DNA of 64,000 nt from Castellaniella sp035707805 (GTDB lineage Bacteria; Pseudomonadota; Gammaproteobacteria; Burkholderiales; Burkholderiaceae_B): positions 6,478 to 70,477 of the forward strand of contig DASSTS010000044.1 in NCBI GenBank assembly GCA_035707805.1, written 5' to 3'. The notes under the pieces were generated by a model. That model was not told where the DNA came from. It worked only from the letters and a program-made list of their open reading frames with translations, and made no database searches. Shown piece by piece: positions 54,862-63,276 of the stretch (within the stretch, counting starts at the first letter, position 1; each line of letters begins with the position of its first letter). The position numbers and the translations under genes are program-made.

Positions 54862-57009
54862 ATGGACCTGAACGAGAGCCAGCGCCAGGCCGTGCACTAC
54901 CTGGACGGCCCCTGCCTGGTGCTCGCGGGGGCGGGCAGCGGCAAGACGCGCGTGATCACCCGGAAAATGGCCTATCTGCTGCGGGAATGCGGCTATCAGG
55001 CGCGCCACGTGGTGGCCCTGACCTTCACCAACAAGGCGGCGCGGGAGATGAACGAGCGGGTGCGCACGCTGGTCGAGGCCCGGCTGCTGCGCGGCCTGAC
55101 GGTGGGGACCTTCCATTCCCTGGGCCTGCGATTCCTGCGTGAGGAATACGCCGCCCTGGGCCTGAAGCGCGGCTTTTCCATCCTGGACGCCACGGACGCC
55201 CAGGGCATCATCCAGGAACTGCTGGCGACGACCGACCGCGCCCGCCTGCGCGCCGTCCAGCAGACGATTTCCCTGTGGAAGAATGCGCAGCTGGATCCGG
55301 ACGCGGCCGCCCGGGTGGCCATGGGCCCCGACGAGGCCGAGGCCGTGCGCGTCTACCGCAGCTACGAGGCCACCCTGCGGGCCTACCAGTCCGTCGATTT
55401 CGACGACCTGATCCGGTTGCCGGCCAAGCTGCTGCAGGACGACGAAACCGTGTGCCAGCGCTGGCAGGCCCGGGTGCAGTACCTGCTGGTGGATGAATAC
55501 CAGGACACCAATGCCTGCCAGTACCAGTTGGTGCGCCTCTTGTGCGGCGACCGGGCCATGTTCACCGCGGTGGGCGACGACGACCAGGCCATCTATGCCT
55601 GGCGCGGCGCCACGGTCGAGAACCTGGCGCAGCTGGAACGCGACTACCCGAGGCTGCGGCTCATCAAGCTGGAACAGAACTACCGTTCGGTGCAGCGCAT
55701 CCTGCAGGCGGCCAACCAGGTGATCGGCCACAATCCCAAGACCTTCGACAAGACCTTGTGGTCGGATCTGGGAATGGGCGATCCCATCGGCGTCACGCCC
55801 ATGGACACCGACCTGATCGAGGCCGAATCCATCGCCATGCGCCTGTCGGCCGCCCGGTTCGAGCGCCAGGCGCAGTGGAAGGATTTTGCCGTCCTGTACC
55901 GGGGCAACCACCAGGCGCGGATCATGGAGCAGGCCTTGCGCACGCTGCGCATCCCCTACACGGTTTCTGGCGGACAGAGTTTTTTCGACAAGGCCGAGAT
56001 CCGCGACGTGCTGGCCTGGCTGCGCCTGATCGCCAACGAGGACGAAGATCCCGCCTTCATCCGCGCCGCGACGACGCCGCGGCGCGGCATCGGGCAGGGC
56101 ACCCTGCAGGCGCTGGGCGCCGAGGCGGCCCGTCAGGGCGTTTCCCTGTTCGCCGTGGCCTCGGAGGCGACCGAGGCGCTGCTGCCGACCGCCCGCCAGC
56201 GCGAGGCCGTGCTGTCCTTCACGCATCTGATCCGGCACTTTCAGGCGCGGGCGGACCGGCGCGGCGGCGCGGTGCCGCCCTTGCCGGGCGCCGCCGTCCA
56301 GGGCGACCTGCTGGCCTTCGATCCCGATCCGCCCGCCGCCGGACCGTCGCCCGCGCCGGCGGGGCTGGACGGCGCCGCCGTGGGCATCGACGGCCTGCGG
56401 GGCGACGATGCCGCCCGCGTCCTGGACGATCTGCTGGCCGCCATGAATTACGAGCGCCATCTGTACGACACCCTCGACGAGCGCCAGGCCCAGACCCGCT
56501 GGACCAATGTGATCGAGCTGCTGGAGTGGCTCAAGCGCAAGGCCGACGAGGACGACCTGACCCTGCTGGAACTGGTCCAGCACGTGGCGCTGGTCACCAT
56601 GCTCGAACGCTCCGACGACGAGGAGCCCGATGCCGTGAAACTGTCGACCCTGCATGCGTCCAAGGGGCTGGAGTTCCCGCACGTCTACCTGATCGGCGTG
56701 GAGGAAGGCCTGCTGCCGCACCGCGGCGGCGACGACGAGGGCGACGTCAGCGAGGCGGCCATGGCGGCCCGGGTGCGGCGCATCCAGGAAGAACGCCGGC
56801 TGATGTACGTGGGGATCACGCGGGCGCAGCGGACGCTGCAGATCAGCTGGTGCCGCAAGCGCCGTCGGGGCCGCGAGGACGTCCCCTGCGAGCCTTCGCG
56901 CTTCATTGCCGAGATGGGCCTGCAGACCCAGCCAGACCAGCCGGCGGCGGGTTCGGAAATGGATCCGGACCGGGCGCTCAGCAGCCTGAAGAACCTGCTC
57001 AGGCGATAA
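54862..57009 (+). CDS. rep: UvrD/Rep-type DNA helicase Rep
   Basis: This superfamily 1 helicase unwinds DNA 3'-5' and helps forks through proteins. The 715-residue protein has GPCLVLAGAGSGKTRVI, TFTNKAAREM, VDEYQDTN, GDDDQAIYAWRGA, EQNYRSVQRIL, TLHASKGLEFPHVYLIG and GITRAQRTL. It fits the Rep branch (NAGQQ-type start, no UvrD tail). An Ala/Pro/Asp-rich stretch of about 45 residues (about 472-520) is inserted before NYERHLYDT. It is probably co-transcribed with priA. Confidence 0.93.
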   Translation: MDLNESQRQAVHYLDGPCLVLAGAGSGKTRVITRKMAYLLRECGYQARHVVALTFTNKAAREMNERVRTLVEARLLRGLTVGTFHSLGLRFLREEYAALGLKRGFSILDATDAQGIIQELLATTDRARLRAVQQTISLWKNAQLDPDAAARVAMGPDEAEAVRVYRSYEATLRAYQSVDFDDLIRLPAKLLQDDETVCQRWQARVQYLLVDEYQDTNACQYQLVRLLCGDRAMFTAVGDDDQAIYAWRGATVENLAQLERDYPRLRLIKLEQNYRSVQRILQAANQVIGHNPKTFDKTLWSDLGMGDPIGVTPMDTDLIEAESIAMRLSAARFERQAQWKDFAVLYRGNHQARIMEQALRTLRIPYTVSGGQSFFDKAEIRDVLAWLRLIANEDEDPAFIRAATTPRRGIGQGTLQALGAEAARQGVSLFAVASEATEALLPTARQREAVLSFTHLIRHFQARADRRGGAVPPLPGAAVQGDLLAFDPDPPAAGPSPAPAGLDGAAVGIDGLRGDDAARVLDDLLAAMNYERHLYDTLDERQAQTRWTNVIELLEWLKRKADEDDLTLLELVQHVALVTMLERSDDEEPDAVKLSTLHASKGLEFPHVYLIGVEEGLLPHRGGDDEGDVSEAAMAARVRRIQEERRLMYVGITRAQRTLQISWCRKRRRGREDVPCEPSRFIAEMGLQTQPDQPAAGSEMDPDRALSSLKNLLRR

Positions 57010-57040
57010 AAAAGCCGCATCGTCCCGGACGATGCGGCTT
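57008..57040. terminator. Bidirectional terminator between rep and the small gene
   Basis: AAGCCGCATCGTC (57012-57024) pairs with GACGATGCGGCTT (57028-57040). The minus-strand copy is followed by six T (57013-57008), so it best serves the leftward small gene. For rep it would act only as a hairpin. Confidence 0.75.
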
Positions 57041-57077
57041 CGCGTGCCAGCGCCCTTCGGGCGCGAGCCGGACTGGA

Positions 57078-57305
57078 TTACCAGTGCGCGCGGTTGTACA
57101 GCATGTTGCGTGCGCGCGCTTCGGCCTGGGCATTCAGGGCGGCCACCACCCCGCGGCCGACAGCCTTGGCCCCGCGGTTCAAGGCGCGGCCCACGGCGCG
57201 CAGGCCCTTCATCAGGGACAGGGGTTGCGATTCGTTCAGAATCGTATGGGCGTAGGCGCGTTCCAGCGCGTCGGACATCAGATTGGGGGCGTGAGCGTAG
57301 TTCAT
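57078..57305 (-). CDS. Small basic protein of unknown function
   Basis: ATG 57305 has GGAG seven bases upstream, and the 75-residue product is rich in Arg, Ala and Lys, with a helical stretch LMKGLRAVGRALNRGAKAVGRGVV and ending RNMLYNRAHW. The C-terminal Arg-Asn-Tyr pattern resembles small DUF1127-like proteins, but this is not certain. It has a dedicated terminator and repeated operator-like sites upstream, so it is a real, regulated gene. Confidence 0.7.
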   Translation of the reverse strand: MNYAHAPNLMSDALERAYAHTILNESQPLSLMKGLRAVGRALNRGAKAVGRGVVAALNAQAEARARNMLYNRAHW

Positions 57306-57347
57306 GACTGACTCCTGTTTCAGAAGCTTCAGATTTTCAACAAGGTC

Positions 57348-57389
57348 AGTATAGGGTAAACCCTAGGATAAAGATAGGGGTAAACCCTA
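57348..57389 (-). promoter_or_regulatory. Two TAGGGTAAACCCTA repeats at the small-gene promoter
   Basis: TAGGGTAAACCCTA (57352-57365) and TAGGGGTAAACCCTA (57375-57389) are near-palindromes about 23 bases apart. A minus-strand TATACT (57353-57348) next to the first could be the -10. A similar GGGTTAACCC is at 50444-50453. Confidence 0.6.
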
Positions 57390-57537
57390 ATCTTCCACTT
57401 AGGGGCGATTTCCGGGGAAAAGTGTGGTGGAAACCCCGACACGGCCGGACGAAAAGGCTGTGGCGCCGGACGGACGGCTGTGTCGGGTTCCCGGTGCGGC
57501 GCGCCCCGCGGCGATGCGCGGATCCGCGCGGGCCGGC

Positions 57538-58269
57538 TCAGCCCTTGCGGGCGAAGAACTTCTGGAACGCCGCCTGGGCCTCGGGCGACTTCAGGCGCTC
57601 GAAGAAGACCGCCGCCTCGGCGTCGAGCACGCGATGCACCGACTCGCGATCCGGCGCGCGCAGCAGCCGCTTGCTCGCGCGCAGCGCGGCGACGGGCTGG
57701 GCCGCCAGGGCCTGGCCGCAGGCGCGCGCGGCGGCCAGCGGGTCGTTCTCGATGCTGTCGATCAGCTGGCCGGCCAATGCCTCCTGCGCATCGAAGGGCT
57801 GCGCCTGCAGCAGCCAGCGCGCCGCCCGGCGCGCCCCGGCCAGTCGCGGCAGCAGGTAGCTGGACGCGCCTTCGGGACACAGGCCCAGCGGGACGAAGGG
57901 CAGGCGAAACACCGCGCTGCGGTCGGCATAGACGAAATCGCAATGCGCAAGCAGGGTCACGCCCACCCCCACCGCCTGGCCCTGCACGGCCGCGATGACG
58001 GGCACGTCCACGTCGGCCAGGGTGTGCAGGAAGGCGATGGAACCGACCTCGCGGTAGTCCTGCGGCATCTGGAATTCGGCCAGGTCGTTGCCGGCCGTGA
58101 AATGGCCGCCCGCGCCGTGCAGGACGACGGCAGCGCAGCCGGGATCGGCGTCCGCCGTCCGCAGCGCGCGGTCGATCTCGCGGTACATGGCGTCCGTGAG
58201 GGCATTGCGGCGCTCGGGACGGTCGATCGTGACTTCCAGGAGGGGTCCGTGGCTTTCGATGCGGATCAT
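57538..58269 (-). CDS. Enoyl-CoA hydratase/isomerase-family protein
   Basis: The 243-residue crotonase-fold protein has IDRPERRNALTDAMYREID, the oxyanion segment GGHFTAGNDLAEF and VIAAVQGQAVGVGVTLLAHCDFVYA. The second catalytic Glu region reads LGLCPEGASSYLLPRL. It likely hydrates or isomerises an unsaturated acyl-CoA. The start at 58269 overlaps the nitronate monooxygenase stop (ATGA); an ATG at 58275 is an alternative. Confidence 0.9.
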   Translation of the reverse strand: MIRIESHGPLLEVTIDRPERRNALTDAMYREIDRALRTADADPGCAAVVLHGAGGHFTAGNDLAEFQMPQDYREVGSIAFLHTLADVDVPVIAAVQGQAVGVGVTLLAHCDFVYADRSAVFRLPFVPLGLCPEGASSYLLPRLAGARRAARWLLQAQPFDAQEALAGQLIDSIENDPLAAARACGQALAAQPVAALRASKRLLRAPDRESVHRVLDAEAAVFFERLKSPEAQAAFQKFFARKG

Positions 58270-59243
58270 GCGCATGTCTCCGTGACGAAGCCGTCCTGCA
58301 GGGTCCGGACGGCTTGCTGATATTCCTCGCGCAGGCGGGCGACGATGTCGGCGGTCGGCTGCACGCTGTCGATGTTGCCCACGCCCTGTCCGGCGCCCCA
58401 GATGTCGCGCCAGGCTTTCTTGCTGTCGCTGCCGAAGTTCGTGCCTTGCGCGGCCGGCAGGTGGTCGGGGTCCAGGCCGATGTTGCGTACGCACGGCTTC
58501 AGGTAGTTGCCGGGAATGCCGGTGAAATAGGGCGTGTAGACGATGTCGGCCGCCGTGGTATCGACGATCATCTGCTTGTACTCGGGCTGGGCGTTGGCCT
58601 CGGCGCTGGCAATGAAGCGCGTGCCGACGTAGGCGAAATCGGCGCCCATGGCGCGCGCGGCCAGCACGTCCTGTCCCCGGCTGATGGCGCCCGACAGGCA
58701 GATCGGGCCGTCGAAGATCTTGCGGACTTCGCCCAGCAGGGCGAACGGCGACAGGGCGCCCGCATGGCCCCCCGCCCCCGCGCACACCAGGATCAGGCCG
58801 TCCACGCCCGCCTCGATGGCCTTTTGCGCATGGCGCAGCGTCGTCACATCGTGGAAGACCTTGCCGCCCCAGCCGTGCACGGCGTCCACCACCTGCCCCG
58901 GGGCCCGCAGGCTGGTGATGATCAGGGGCACCCGATGCCGGGCGCAGGTTTCCAGGTCCGCCTGCAGGCGGTCGTTGGACTGGTGGATGATGTGGTTGAT
59001 GGCGTACGGCGGGATCGGGCGGTCGGGGTGCGCGGCGCGCAACGCGGCCAGGCTGTCCTCGATCTGCGTCAGCCAGACGTCCAGGGTTTCCTGCGGCCGG
59101 GCGTTCAGCGCCGGCATGGATCCGATGATGCCGCTGGCGCATTGGGCGATGACCAGCTCCGGATTGGACACGATGAACATCGGGGCAGCCATGACGGGCA
59201 GCGCCATAGTCTGGTGCAGCGATGCGGCTAGGGGATGGGGCAT
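58266..59243 (-). CDS. Nitronate monooxygenase/NPD-family flavoprotein
   Basis: The 325-residue protein has MAAPMFIVSNPELVIAQCASGIIGSMPALN at its start, the FMN/TIM-barrel motifs VCAGAGGHAG, GAISRGQDVLAARAMGADFAYVGTRF. It is a class of nitronate monooxygenase that can also resemble FabK enoyl reductases. ATG 59243 has GGAG eight bases upstream; an ATG at 59273 is too close to the operator. The link to an enoyl-CoA hydratase and a fatty-acid operator favours a role in lipid metabolism. Confidence 0.87.
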   Translation of the reverse strand: MPHPLAASLHQTMALPVMAAPMFIVSNPELVIAQCASGIIGSMPALNARPQETLDVWLTQIEDSLAALRAAHPDRPIPPYAINHIIHQSNDRLQADLETCARHRVPLIITSLRAPGQVVDAVHGWGGKVFHDVTTLRHAQKAIEAGVDGLILVCAGAGGHAGALSPFALLGEVRKIFDGPICLSGAISRGQDVLAARAMGADFAYVGTRFIASAEANAQPEYKQMIVDTTAADIVYTPYFTGIPGNYLKPCVRNIGLDPDHLPAAQGTNFGSDSKKAWRDIWGAGQGVGNIDSVQPTADIVARLREEYQQAVRTLQDGFVTETCA

Positions 59244-59277
59244 GAGTGGGTCTCCGCAGAATAACCTGCCCATTCTA

Positions 59278-59297
59278 ATTCAAACGATCGTTTGAAT
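59278..59297. promoter_or_regulatory. PsrA-like palindrome before the NMO/hydratase operon
   Basis: ATTCAAACGATCGTTTGAAT is a perfect 20-bp palindrome, identical to the centre of the site at 43341-43374. It lies 35 bases before the monooxygenase ATG, in the promoter position. Confidence 0.8.
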
Positions 59298-59347
59298 CAT
59301 TCGGGTATTCCATGATGCTCCCCTCGCATGCCGCTTGGAGGGATGGG

Positions 59348-60250
59348 TCATGCCGCCCGCTCGCGCATCCCACGGATACTACGTGCTGGCGGCTGGCCGA
59401 ACATCCGCGAATATTCACGGGTGAACTGCGGCACGCTTTCATAGCCAACGCCGTGCGCGGCGGCGCTGATTGCGGCCCCATCGGCCAGCAAGCGGCGCCG
59501 TGCCTCGAGCAAGCGCAACTGCTTCTGGAATTGCAGGGGGGTGAGCGTGGTGATGTTGCGGAAATGCGTGTGAAACACCGACAGGCTCATGCCTGCCGCA
59601 TCGGCAAGGGTCTTGATGCGCAAAGGCTCGGCGTATCTGGTCCGGAGAATTTCAACGGCCCGGGCGATCCGGCGGGTATGGCTGTCGCTGATCCCCAGGG
59701 TGCGCATAGCGCCGCCGTGACGTCCGGACAGCAACCAATAATGCAGCTCGCGCACCAACTGGGTGCCCAGCAGGGCCAGCGCATGCGGCCTGCTGAGCAG
59801 CTTCAACAGGCGCAAGGCAGCTTCTGCGACTTCAGTCTCGGTCTGGCCCACCCGCACAGGCAGATCCGGCGTCGCCGCCAGCCCCCCCATTTTGCCGACC
59901 AGCTCGGTGATTACCGCGGCGTCCAATTCCATGACCAGCGAGTAGTAAGGGGTGGCTGCGCTGGCTGTGGTGACCTGGCTCATTGTCGGTACATCCATCG
60001 TGATCAGCAAGGATTCGCCCGCGCCGAACTCGAAACTGTGGCAGCCCATGGTCACGCGCTTGGCGCCTTGCAGCACCAGTGCGATCAGAGGTTTGGTGAT
60101 GGAGTAATGCAAGGGCGATGGTGCGGTTTCAGACAGGATGAAGATCCCATCAATGGGCGTGGCGGCGACGCCTCCATCGCCGAGGTGTGCGCCAGCATAT
60201 GACCGGGTCGCCCGCAGCAAAGCCTCGGTCACCGCGCGATGTTCGGCCAT
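59348..60250 (-). CDS. AraC-family transcriptional regulator
   Basis: ATG 60250 has GGGGAG five bases upstream and gives 300 residues. The N-terminal cupin-like sensor (AraC_N type) is followed by the double helix-turn-helix, with LRIKTLADAAGMSLSVFHTHFRNITTLTPLQFQKQLRL and the C-terminal VGYESVPQFTREYSRMFG. The longer frame starting at 60337 lacks a ribosome site. It is divergent from the SDR gene, its likely target. Confidence 0.9.
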   Translation of the reverse strand: MAEHRAVTEALLRATRSYAGAHLGDGGVAATPIDGIFILSETAPSPLHYSITKPLIALVLQGAKRVTMGCHSFEFGAGESLLITMDVPTMSQVTTASAATPYYSLVMELDAAVITELVGKMGGLAATPDLPVRVGQTETEVAEAALRLLKLLSRPHALALLGTQLVRELHYWLLSGRHGGAMRTLGISDSHTRRIARAVEILRTRYAEPLRIKTLADAAGMSLSVFHTHFRNITTLTPLQFQKQLRLLEARRRLLADGAAISAAAHGVGYESVPQFTREYSRMFGQPPARSIRGMRERAA

Positions 60251-60374
60251 GTAGCTCCCCGTGGTGCTTCCGTCATCAGCGCGGCCAAGCGTCATCATAT
60301 TTTCAGGCAACCCTGTGCGAGCAAATGGTCTTGACATAATAGTGCCATTACTGTGTGTGCGGCGGAAGTAAAAG

Positions 60375-60407
60375 ATAATCAGGCAAGAATTTAGAATAAT
60401 CGGGCAA
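60375..60407 (+). promoter_or_regulatory. Direct repeats, probable AraC-type binding site
   Basis: ATAATCAGGCAA (60375-60386) and ATAATCGGGCAA (60396-60407) are direct repeats 21 bases apart, two helical turns, as is typical for AraC proteins. They precede a weak TAAGAT -10 (60429-60434) of the SDR gene. Confidence 0.65.
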
Positions 60408-60462
60408 CCTGTAAGCGCCGGTCCTTTCTAAGATCACATCTCACCGATCAAGGAGATGTTTC

Positions 60463-61218
60463 ATGACAACCGTTTCTCTTGTCACAGGCGCCAGCCGAGG
60501 TCTGGGCCGTAACACTGCCCTGAGCATTGCCCGCCATGGCGGCGACGTGATCGTCACCTACCGCAGCGGCAAAGAGGCTGCGGATGCCGTGGTGGGCGAT
60601 ATCCAGGCGCTCGGCCGCAGGGCAGTCGCACTGCGGCTGGATACGGGCAAGGTATCCTCATTCCCCGGCTTCGTGGCCGTTGTGCGCTCGGTTCTGAAGG
60701 ACACCTGGGGCCGCGATACGTTCGACCACCTCATCAACAATGCCGGACATGGCGAGATGGCGGATTTTGCCGCCACCACGGAAGCCCAGTTCGACGCGCT
60801 CTTCGACGTGCACGTCAAAGGTGTGTTCTTCCTGACCCAATCGTTGCTGCCCGTGCTGGCCGATGGCGGGAGCATCGTCAATTTCTCGTCGGGCTTGACG
60901 CGTGTGTCCTTCCCGGGCTTCTCCGCCTATTCGGCCGCCAAGGGCGCGGTCGAAACGCTCACCGTGTACATGGCCAAGGAGCTGGGCCTTCGCGGCATCA
61001 CCGTCAATGCCGTAGCCCCTGGTGCGATCGAAACCGACTTCCTGGGGGGCGCCGTACGCGACATTCCCGACTACAACAGGGCCTTTGCAGACATGACTGC
61101 GCTCGGCCGCGTAGGCGTGCCCGATGACATTGGCCCGATGATCGCCAGCCTGCTGGGCCCGGACAATCGCTGGGTCAACGGCCAGCGCATCGAAGTCTCC
61201 GGCGGCCAATCGATTTGA
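60463..61218 (+). CDS. Short-chain dehydrogenase/reductase
   Basis: The 251-residue protein has VTGASRGLGRNTA, NNAGHG, and the catalytic YSAAK after VNFSSG. The C-terminal VNGQRIEVSGGQSI is typical of classical SDRs. Substrate unknown. AAGGAG lies seven bases before the ATG. Its divergent AraC partner suggests substrate-induced expression. Confidence 0.92.
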   Translation: MTTVSLVTGASRGLGRNTALSIARHGGDVIVTYRSGKEAADAVVGDIQALGRRAVALRLDTGKVSSFPGFVAVVRSVLKDTWGRDTFDHLINNAGHGEMADFAATTEAQFDALFDVHVKGVFFLTQSLLPVLADGGSIVNFSSGLTRVSFPGFSAYSAAKGAVETLTVYMAKELGLRGITVNAVAPGAIETDFLGGAVRDIPDYNRAFADMTALGRVGVPDDIGPMIASLLGPDNRWVNGQRIEVSGGQSI

Positions 61219-61255
61219 GTGACTCCGGCGCGACTCCGTCTTTGTTTGAAACCTG

Positions 61256-61289
61256 AAATAAAAACCCCTCGGGCCAACGGCGCGAGGGG
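61256..61289 (-). terminator. Terminator of the cytochrome gene
   Basis: On the minus strand, CCCCTCG and CGAGGGG (61289-61283 and 61271-61265) form a stem followed by TTTTTAT. It lies 22 bases after the cytochrome stop. Confidence 0.8.
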
Positions 61290-61311
61290 CGGAAAGGTCA
61301 GGGCGGGCTGA

Positions 61312-62250
61312 TTATTTCGCCGCGTCCACCATGTACTGGATGGCGGCCTTGAGTTCTTCGTCGGTGGCTTGCGAGCCGCCTCGCGGCGGCATGGCGCCCA
61401 CGCCGGAGATCGCTTTCTTCAGCATCGTGTCCAGGCCGGTCTTGATGAACGGTTCCCAGGCAGCCTTGTCGCCGAATTTCGGCGCGCCGGCCACGCCCAC
61501 CGAGTGGCAGGTGATGCAGACGGACTTGTAGAGCTTTTCACCGACCTCGTTGCCGGCCGACGCATGGGCGGCCTCGGCCTTGGGTTCCGCCTTGGGCTCG
61601 GCGGGCTTGGCCTCTGCCTTGGCGGCGGGTTGCGCTGCCTGGGGCTGGGCAGCCGGAGCGGCCGTGGGAGCCGGGGCGGCGGCGGGAGCCGGGGCGGCAG
61701 CCGCGGCGGCCGGCGCAGCGGCGCCATTGCCTTCGGGGGCCTTGGGCTCGGGGAAGTCGGCGCCGGAATGGTTGGTCATGTAGGCCACCGCGCGGGCGAC
61801 CTCGAAGTCGTCCAGGGACGAATTGCCGCCCTTGGGAGGCATTGCGCCGATGCCGTGGATGGCGTTCTTGACCAGGTCGTCAAAGCCTTGCTTGATGAAC
61901 GGAGCCCAGGCCTCCTTGCTGCCGAATTTCGGGGCGCCGGCCACGCCGGTGCCGTGACAGGCCGAACAGGTGGACTGGAAGACCTGTTCGCCGGTCTTGA
62001 AGACCTTGGGCGCATTGGCGTCGACCAGCTTGAATCCGGCCACGGGCTGGATGCGCTTGGCGATCGATTCTTCGGTCTGGCTGTCCGAGCCGTAGCCGGT
62101 GCGAATCGAGGAGCCCACCAGGTTGACCAGCAGAATGATGACCGAGATCGGGATCAGGAAGGCCAGGACGACCGTGATCAGCAACTGTTTTGGTGTCTTG
62201 ATGGCACTTTCGTGACCATGTCCGTGTTCGGCGTGTTCTGGGAGACTCAT
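61312..62250 (-). CDS. Membrane-anchored di-haem cytochrome c (c5 type)
   Basis: The 312-residue protein has a membrane anchor (about 24-46) and two cytochrome c domains, with CSACH and CITCH haem sites. Each is followed by GVAGAPKFG and the axial Met region GAMPPKGG or GAMPPRGG. An Ala/Pro/Lys-rich linker of about 75 residues joins the domains. It probably carries electrons between respiratory complexes in the periplasm. Length and arrangement fit betaproteobacterial c5-type cytochromes. Confidence 0.92.
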   Translation of the reverse strand: MSLPEHAEHGHGHESAIKTPKQLLITVVLAFLIPISVIILLVNLVGSSIRTGYGSDSQTEESIAKRIQPVAGFKLVDANAPKVFKTGEQVFQSTCSACHGTGVAGAPKFGSKEAWAPFIKQGFDDLVKNAIHGIGAMPPKGGNSSLDDFEVARAVAYMTNHSGADFPEPKAPEGNGAAAPAAAAAAPAPAAAPAPTAAPAAQPQAAQPAAKAEAKPAEPKAEPKAEAAHASAGNEVGEKLYKSVCITCHSVGVAGAPKFGDKAAWEPFIKTGLDTMLKKAISGVGAMPPRGGSQATDEELKAAIQYMVDAAK

Positions 62251-62339
62251 GATGGGTTCCTGGGATATTGGAATGCGGCCATTGGCCCGCCGCCGGTGTC
62301 GTGTCGCCCGACAGTCTGTATTGCAGGCCTCAACCTTCG

Positions 62340-62345
62340 ATTATA
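62340..62345 (-). promoter_or_regulatory. Possible -10 of the cytochrome gene
   Basis: A perfect TATAAT on the minus strand lies 90 bases before the cytochrome ATG. No good -35 was found. The region between it and the tRNA holds no gene; a TACAAT at 62386-62391 may serve the tRNA. Confidence 0.4.
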
Positions 62346-62451
62346 GCGACAGGCCCACGACACTGCAGGGATAGGATAAACCCGCTACAATGTCGAGCCC
62401 GCGCATCGCAATGATGAGCGGCCGCTTCGGCCGCCAGGCCGGACATCCCCA

Positions 62452-62526
62452 GCGCCTGTAGTTCAATGGATAGAATAGGAGTTTCCGAAGCTTCTGATAC
62501 AGGTTCGATTCCTGTCGGGCGCGCCA
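62452..62526 (+). tRNA. tRNA-Arg (anticodon CCG)
   Basis: The 75-base cloverleaf has acceptor arms GCGCCTG / CGGGCGC, D-stem GTTC/GAAT, anticodon stem GGAGT/GCTTC with wobble pairs, loop TTCCGAA giving anticodon CCG (62485-62487), T-stem ACAGG/CCTGT around TTCGATT, and encoded CCA end. It reads the CGG arginine codon. Confidence 0.93.
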
Positions 62527-62606
62527 GCTGATGTCGAAATGGCATTCCGTGAAAAGCGGATTCCACCCTTGATTCTTACATCCTCATTAAGTCGGCCGTT
62601 CGCTGC

Positions 62607-62636
62607 TTGATTTAGGAAATGAATGTTTCCTATAAT
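62607..62636 (+). promoter_or_regulatory. tetR promoter with operator in the spacer
   Basis: -35 TTGATT (62607-62612) and -10 TATAAT (62631-62636) are 18 bases apart. The inverted repeat TAGGAAA / TTTCCTA (62613-62632) fills the spacer. The transcript start should fall at or next to the ATG at 62643, so the mRNA is probably leaderless. Confidence 0.75.
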
Positions 62637-62642
62637 GCCGTC

Positions 62643-63260
62643 ATGGACGCACATTCCAAGCTCCCGGCGGCGCGCAGCGTGGGCCGCCCGCGCGAGTTCA
62701 ACATGGACGAGGCGCTGGACGCCGCGCTGCGGGTATTCCGCGAGCGTGGATATAACGCCACCTCCATCGCCGATCTGCGTGCCGCCATGGGTTTGACCTC
62801 CGGCAGCCTGTACAAGGCGTTCAAGGACAAGCGCGCGATCTTCGGCGCAGTCCTCGACCGCTACATGGCATCGCGCGATGCTGCGCTCGCGGGCTGGCTG
62901 GCCGGCGCGCGCACCGGGCGCGAGAAGGTCCTGGCCGTGCTGCGTAGCTATGCCGAGGTCTCGCATGATGTCGAGGGCCGGCAGGGTTGCCTGATCGTCG
63001 GAGGGCTGAGCGACATCGATACGTTCGACGAGCCGCTGGCGCTCAGGTTCCGTCAGTCCCTGTCCCGGCTCGAGCGCTTGTTCGCCGATTTTATAGAGCA
63101 GGGCATCCGGGACGGCTCCTTGCCGGACCGGCTCGATTCCCGGGCGTCGGCGCGCTACCTGCTTTGCGTGGTGGAAGGCCTGCGCGTGCTGGGCAAGCGC
63201 GGCGCCCGGAAAAGCGAGGTCGACGCCATCGTGATGCAAGCGATGCAGGCTCTCGCATGA
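62643..63260 (+). CDS. TetR-family regulator
   Basis: The 205-residue protein has GRPREFNMDEALDAALRVF and the helix-turn-helix TSIADLRAAMGLTSGSLYKAFKDKRAIF. The C-terminal ligand domain has GCLIVGGLSD. The ATG at 62619 is inside the promoter, so 62643 is the start. It should repress itself and, through the second operator at 63277, the hydrolase next to it. Confidence 0.92.
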   Translation: MDAHSKLPAARSVGRPREFNMDEALDAALRVFRERGYNATSIADLRAAMGLTSGSLYKAFKDKRAIFGAVLDRYMASRDAALAGWLAGARTGREKVLAVLRSYAEVSHDVEGRQGCLIVGGLSDIDTFDEPLALRFRQSLSRLERLFADFIEQGIRDGSLPDRLDSRASARYLLCVVEGLRVLGKRGARKSEVDAIVMQAMQALA

Positions 63261-63276
63261 AATTTTTTTGCTTAAT

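Noticed and set aside
59243..59273. ATG at 59273 as start of the nitronate monooxygenase
   Set aside because: It is only a few bases from the operator and lacks a ribosome site, while 59243 has GGAG at good spacing.
62418..62434. Hairpin GCGGCCG/CGGCCGC before the tRNA
   Set aside because: It has no T-run and lies in the tRNA leader; nothing supports a terminator or ncRNA.
62619..62642. ATG at 62619 as tetR start
   Set aside because: It lies between the -35 and -10 of the tetR promoter, so it would not be in the mRNA.
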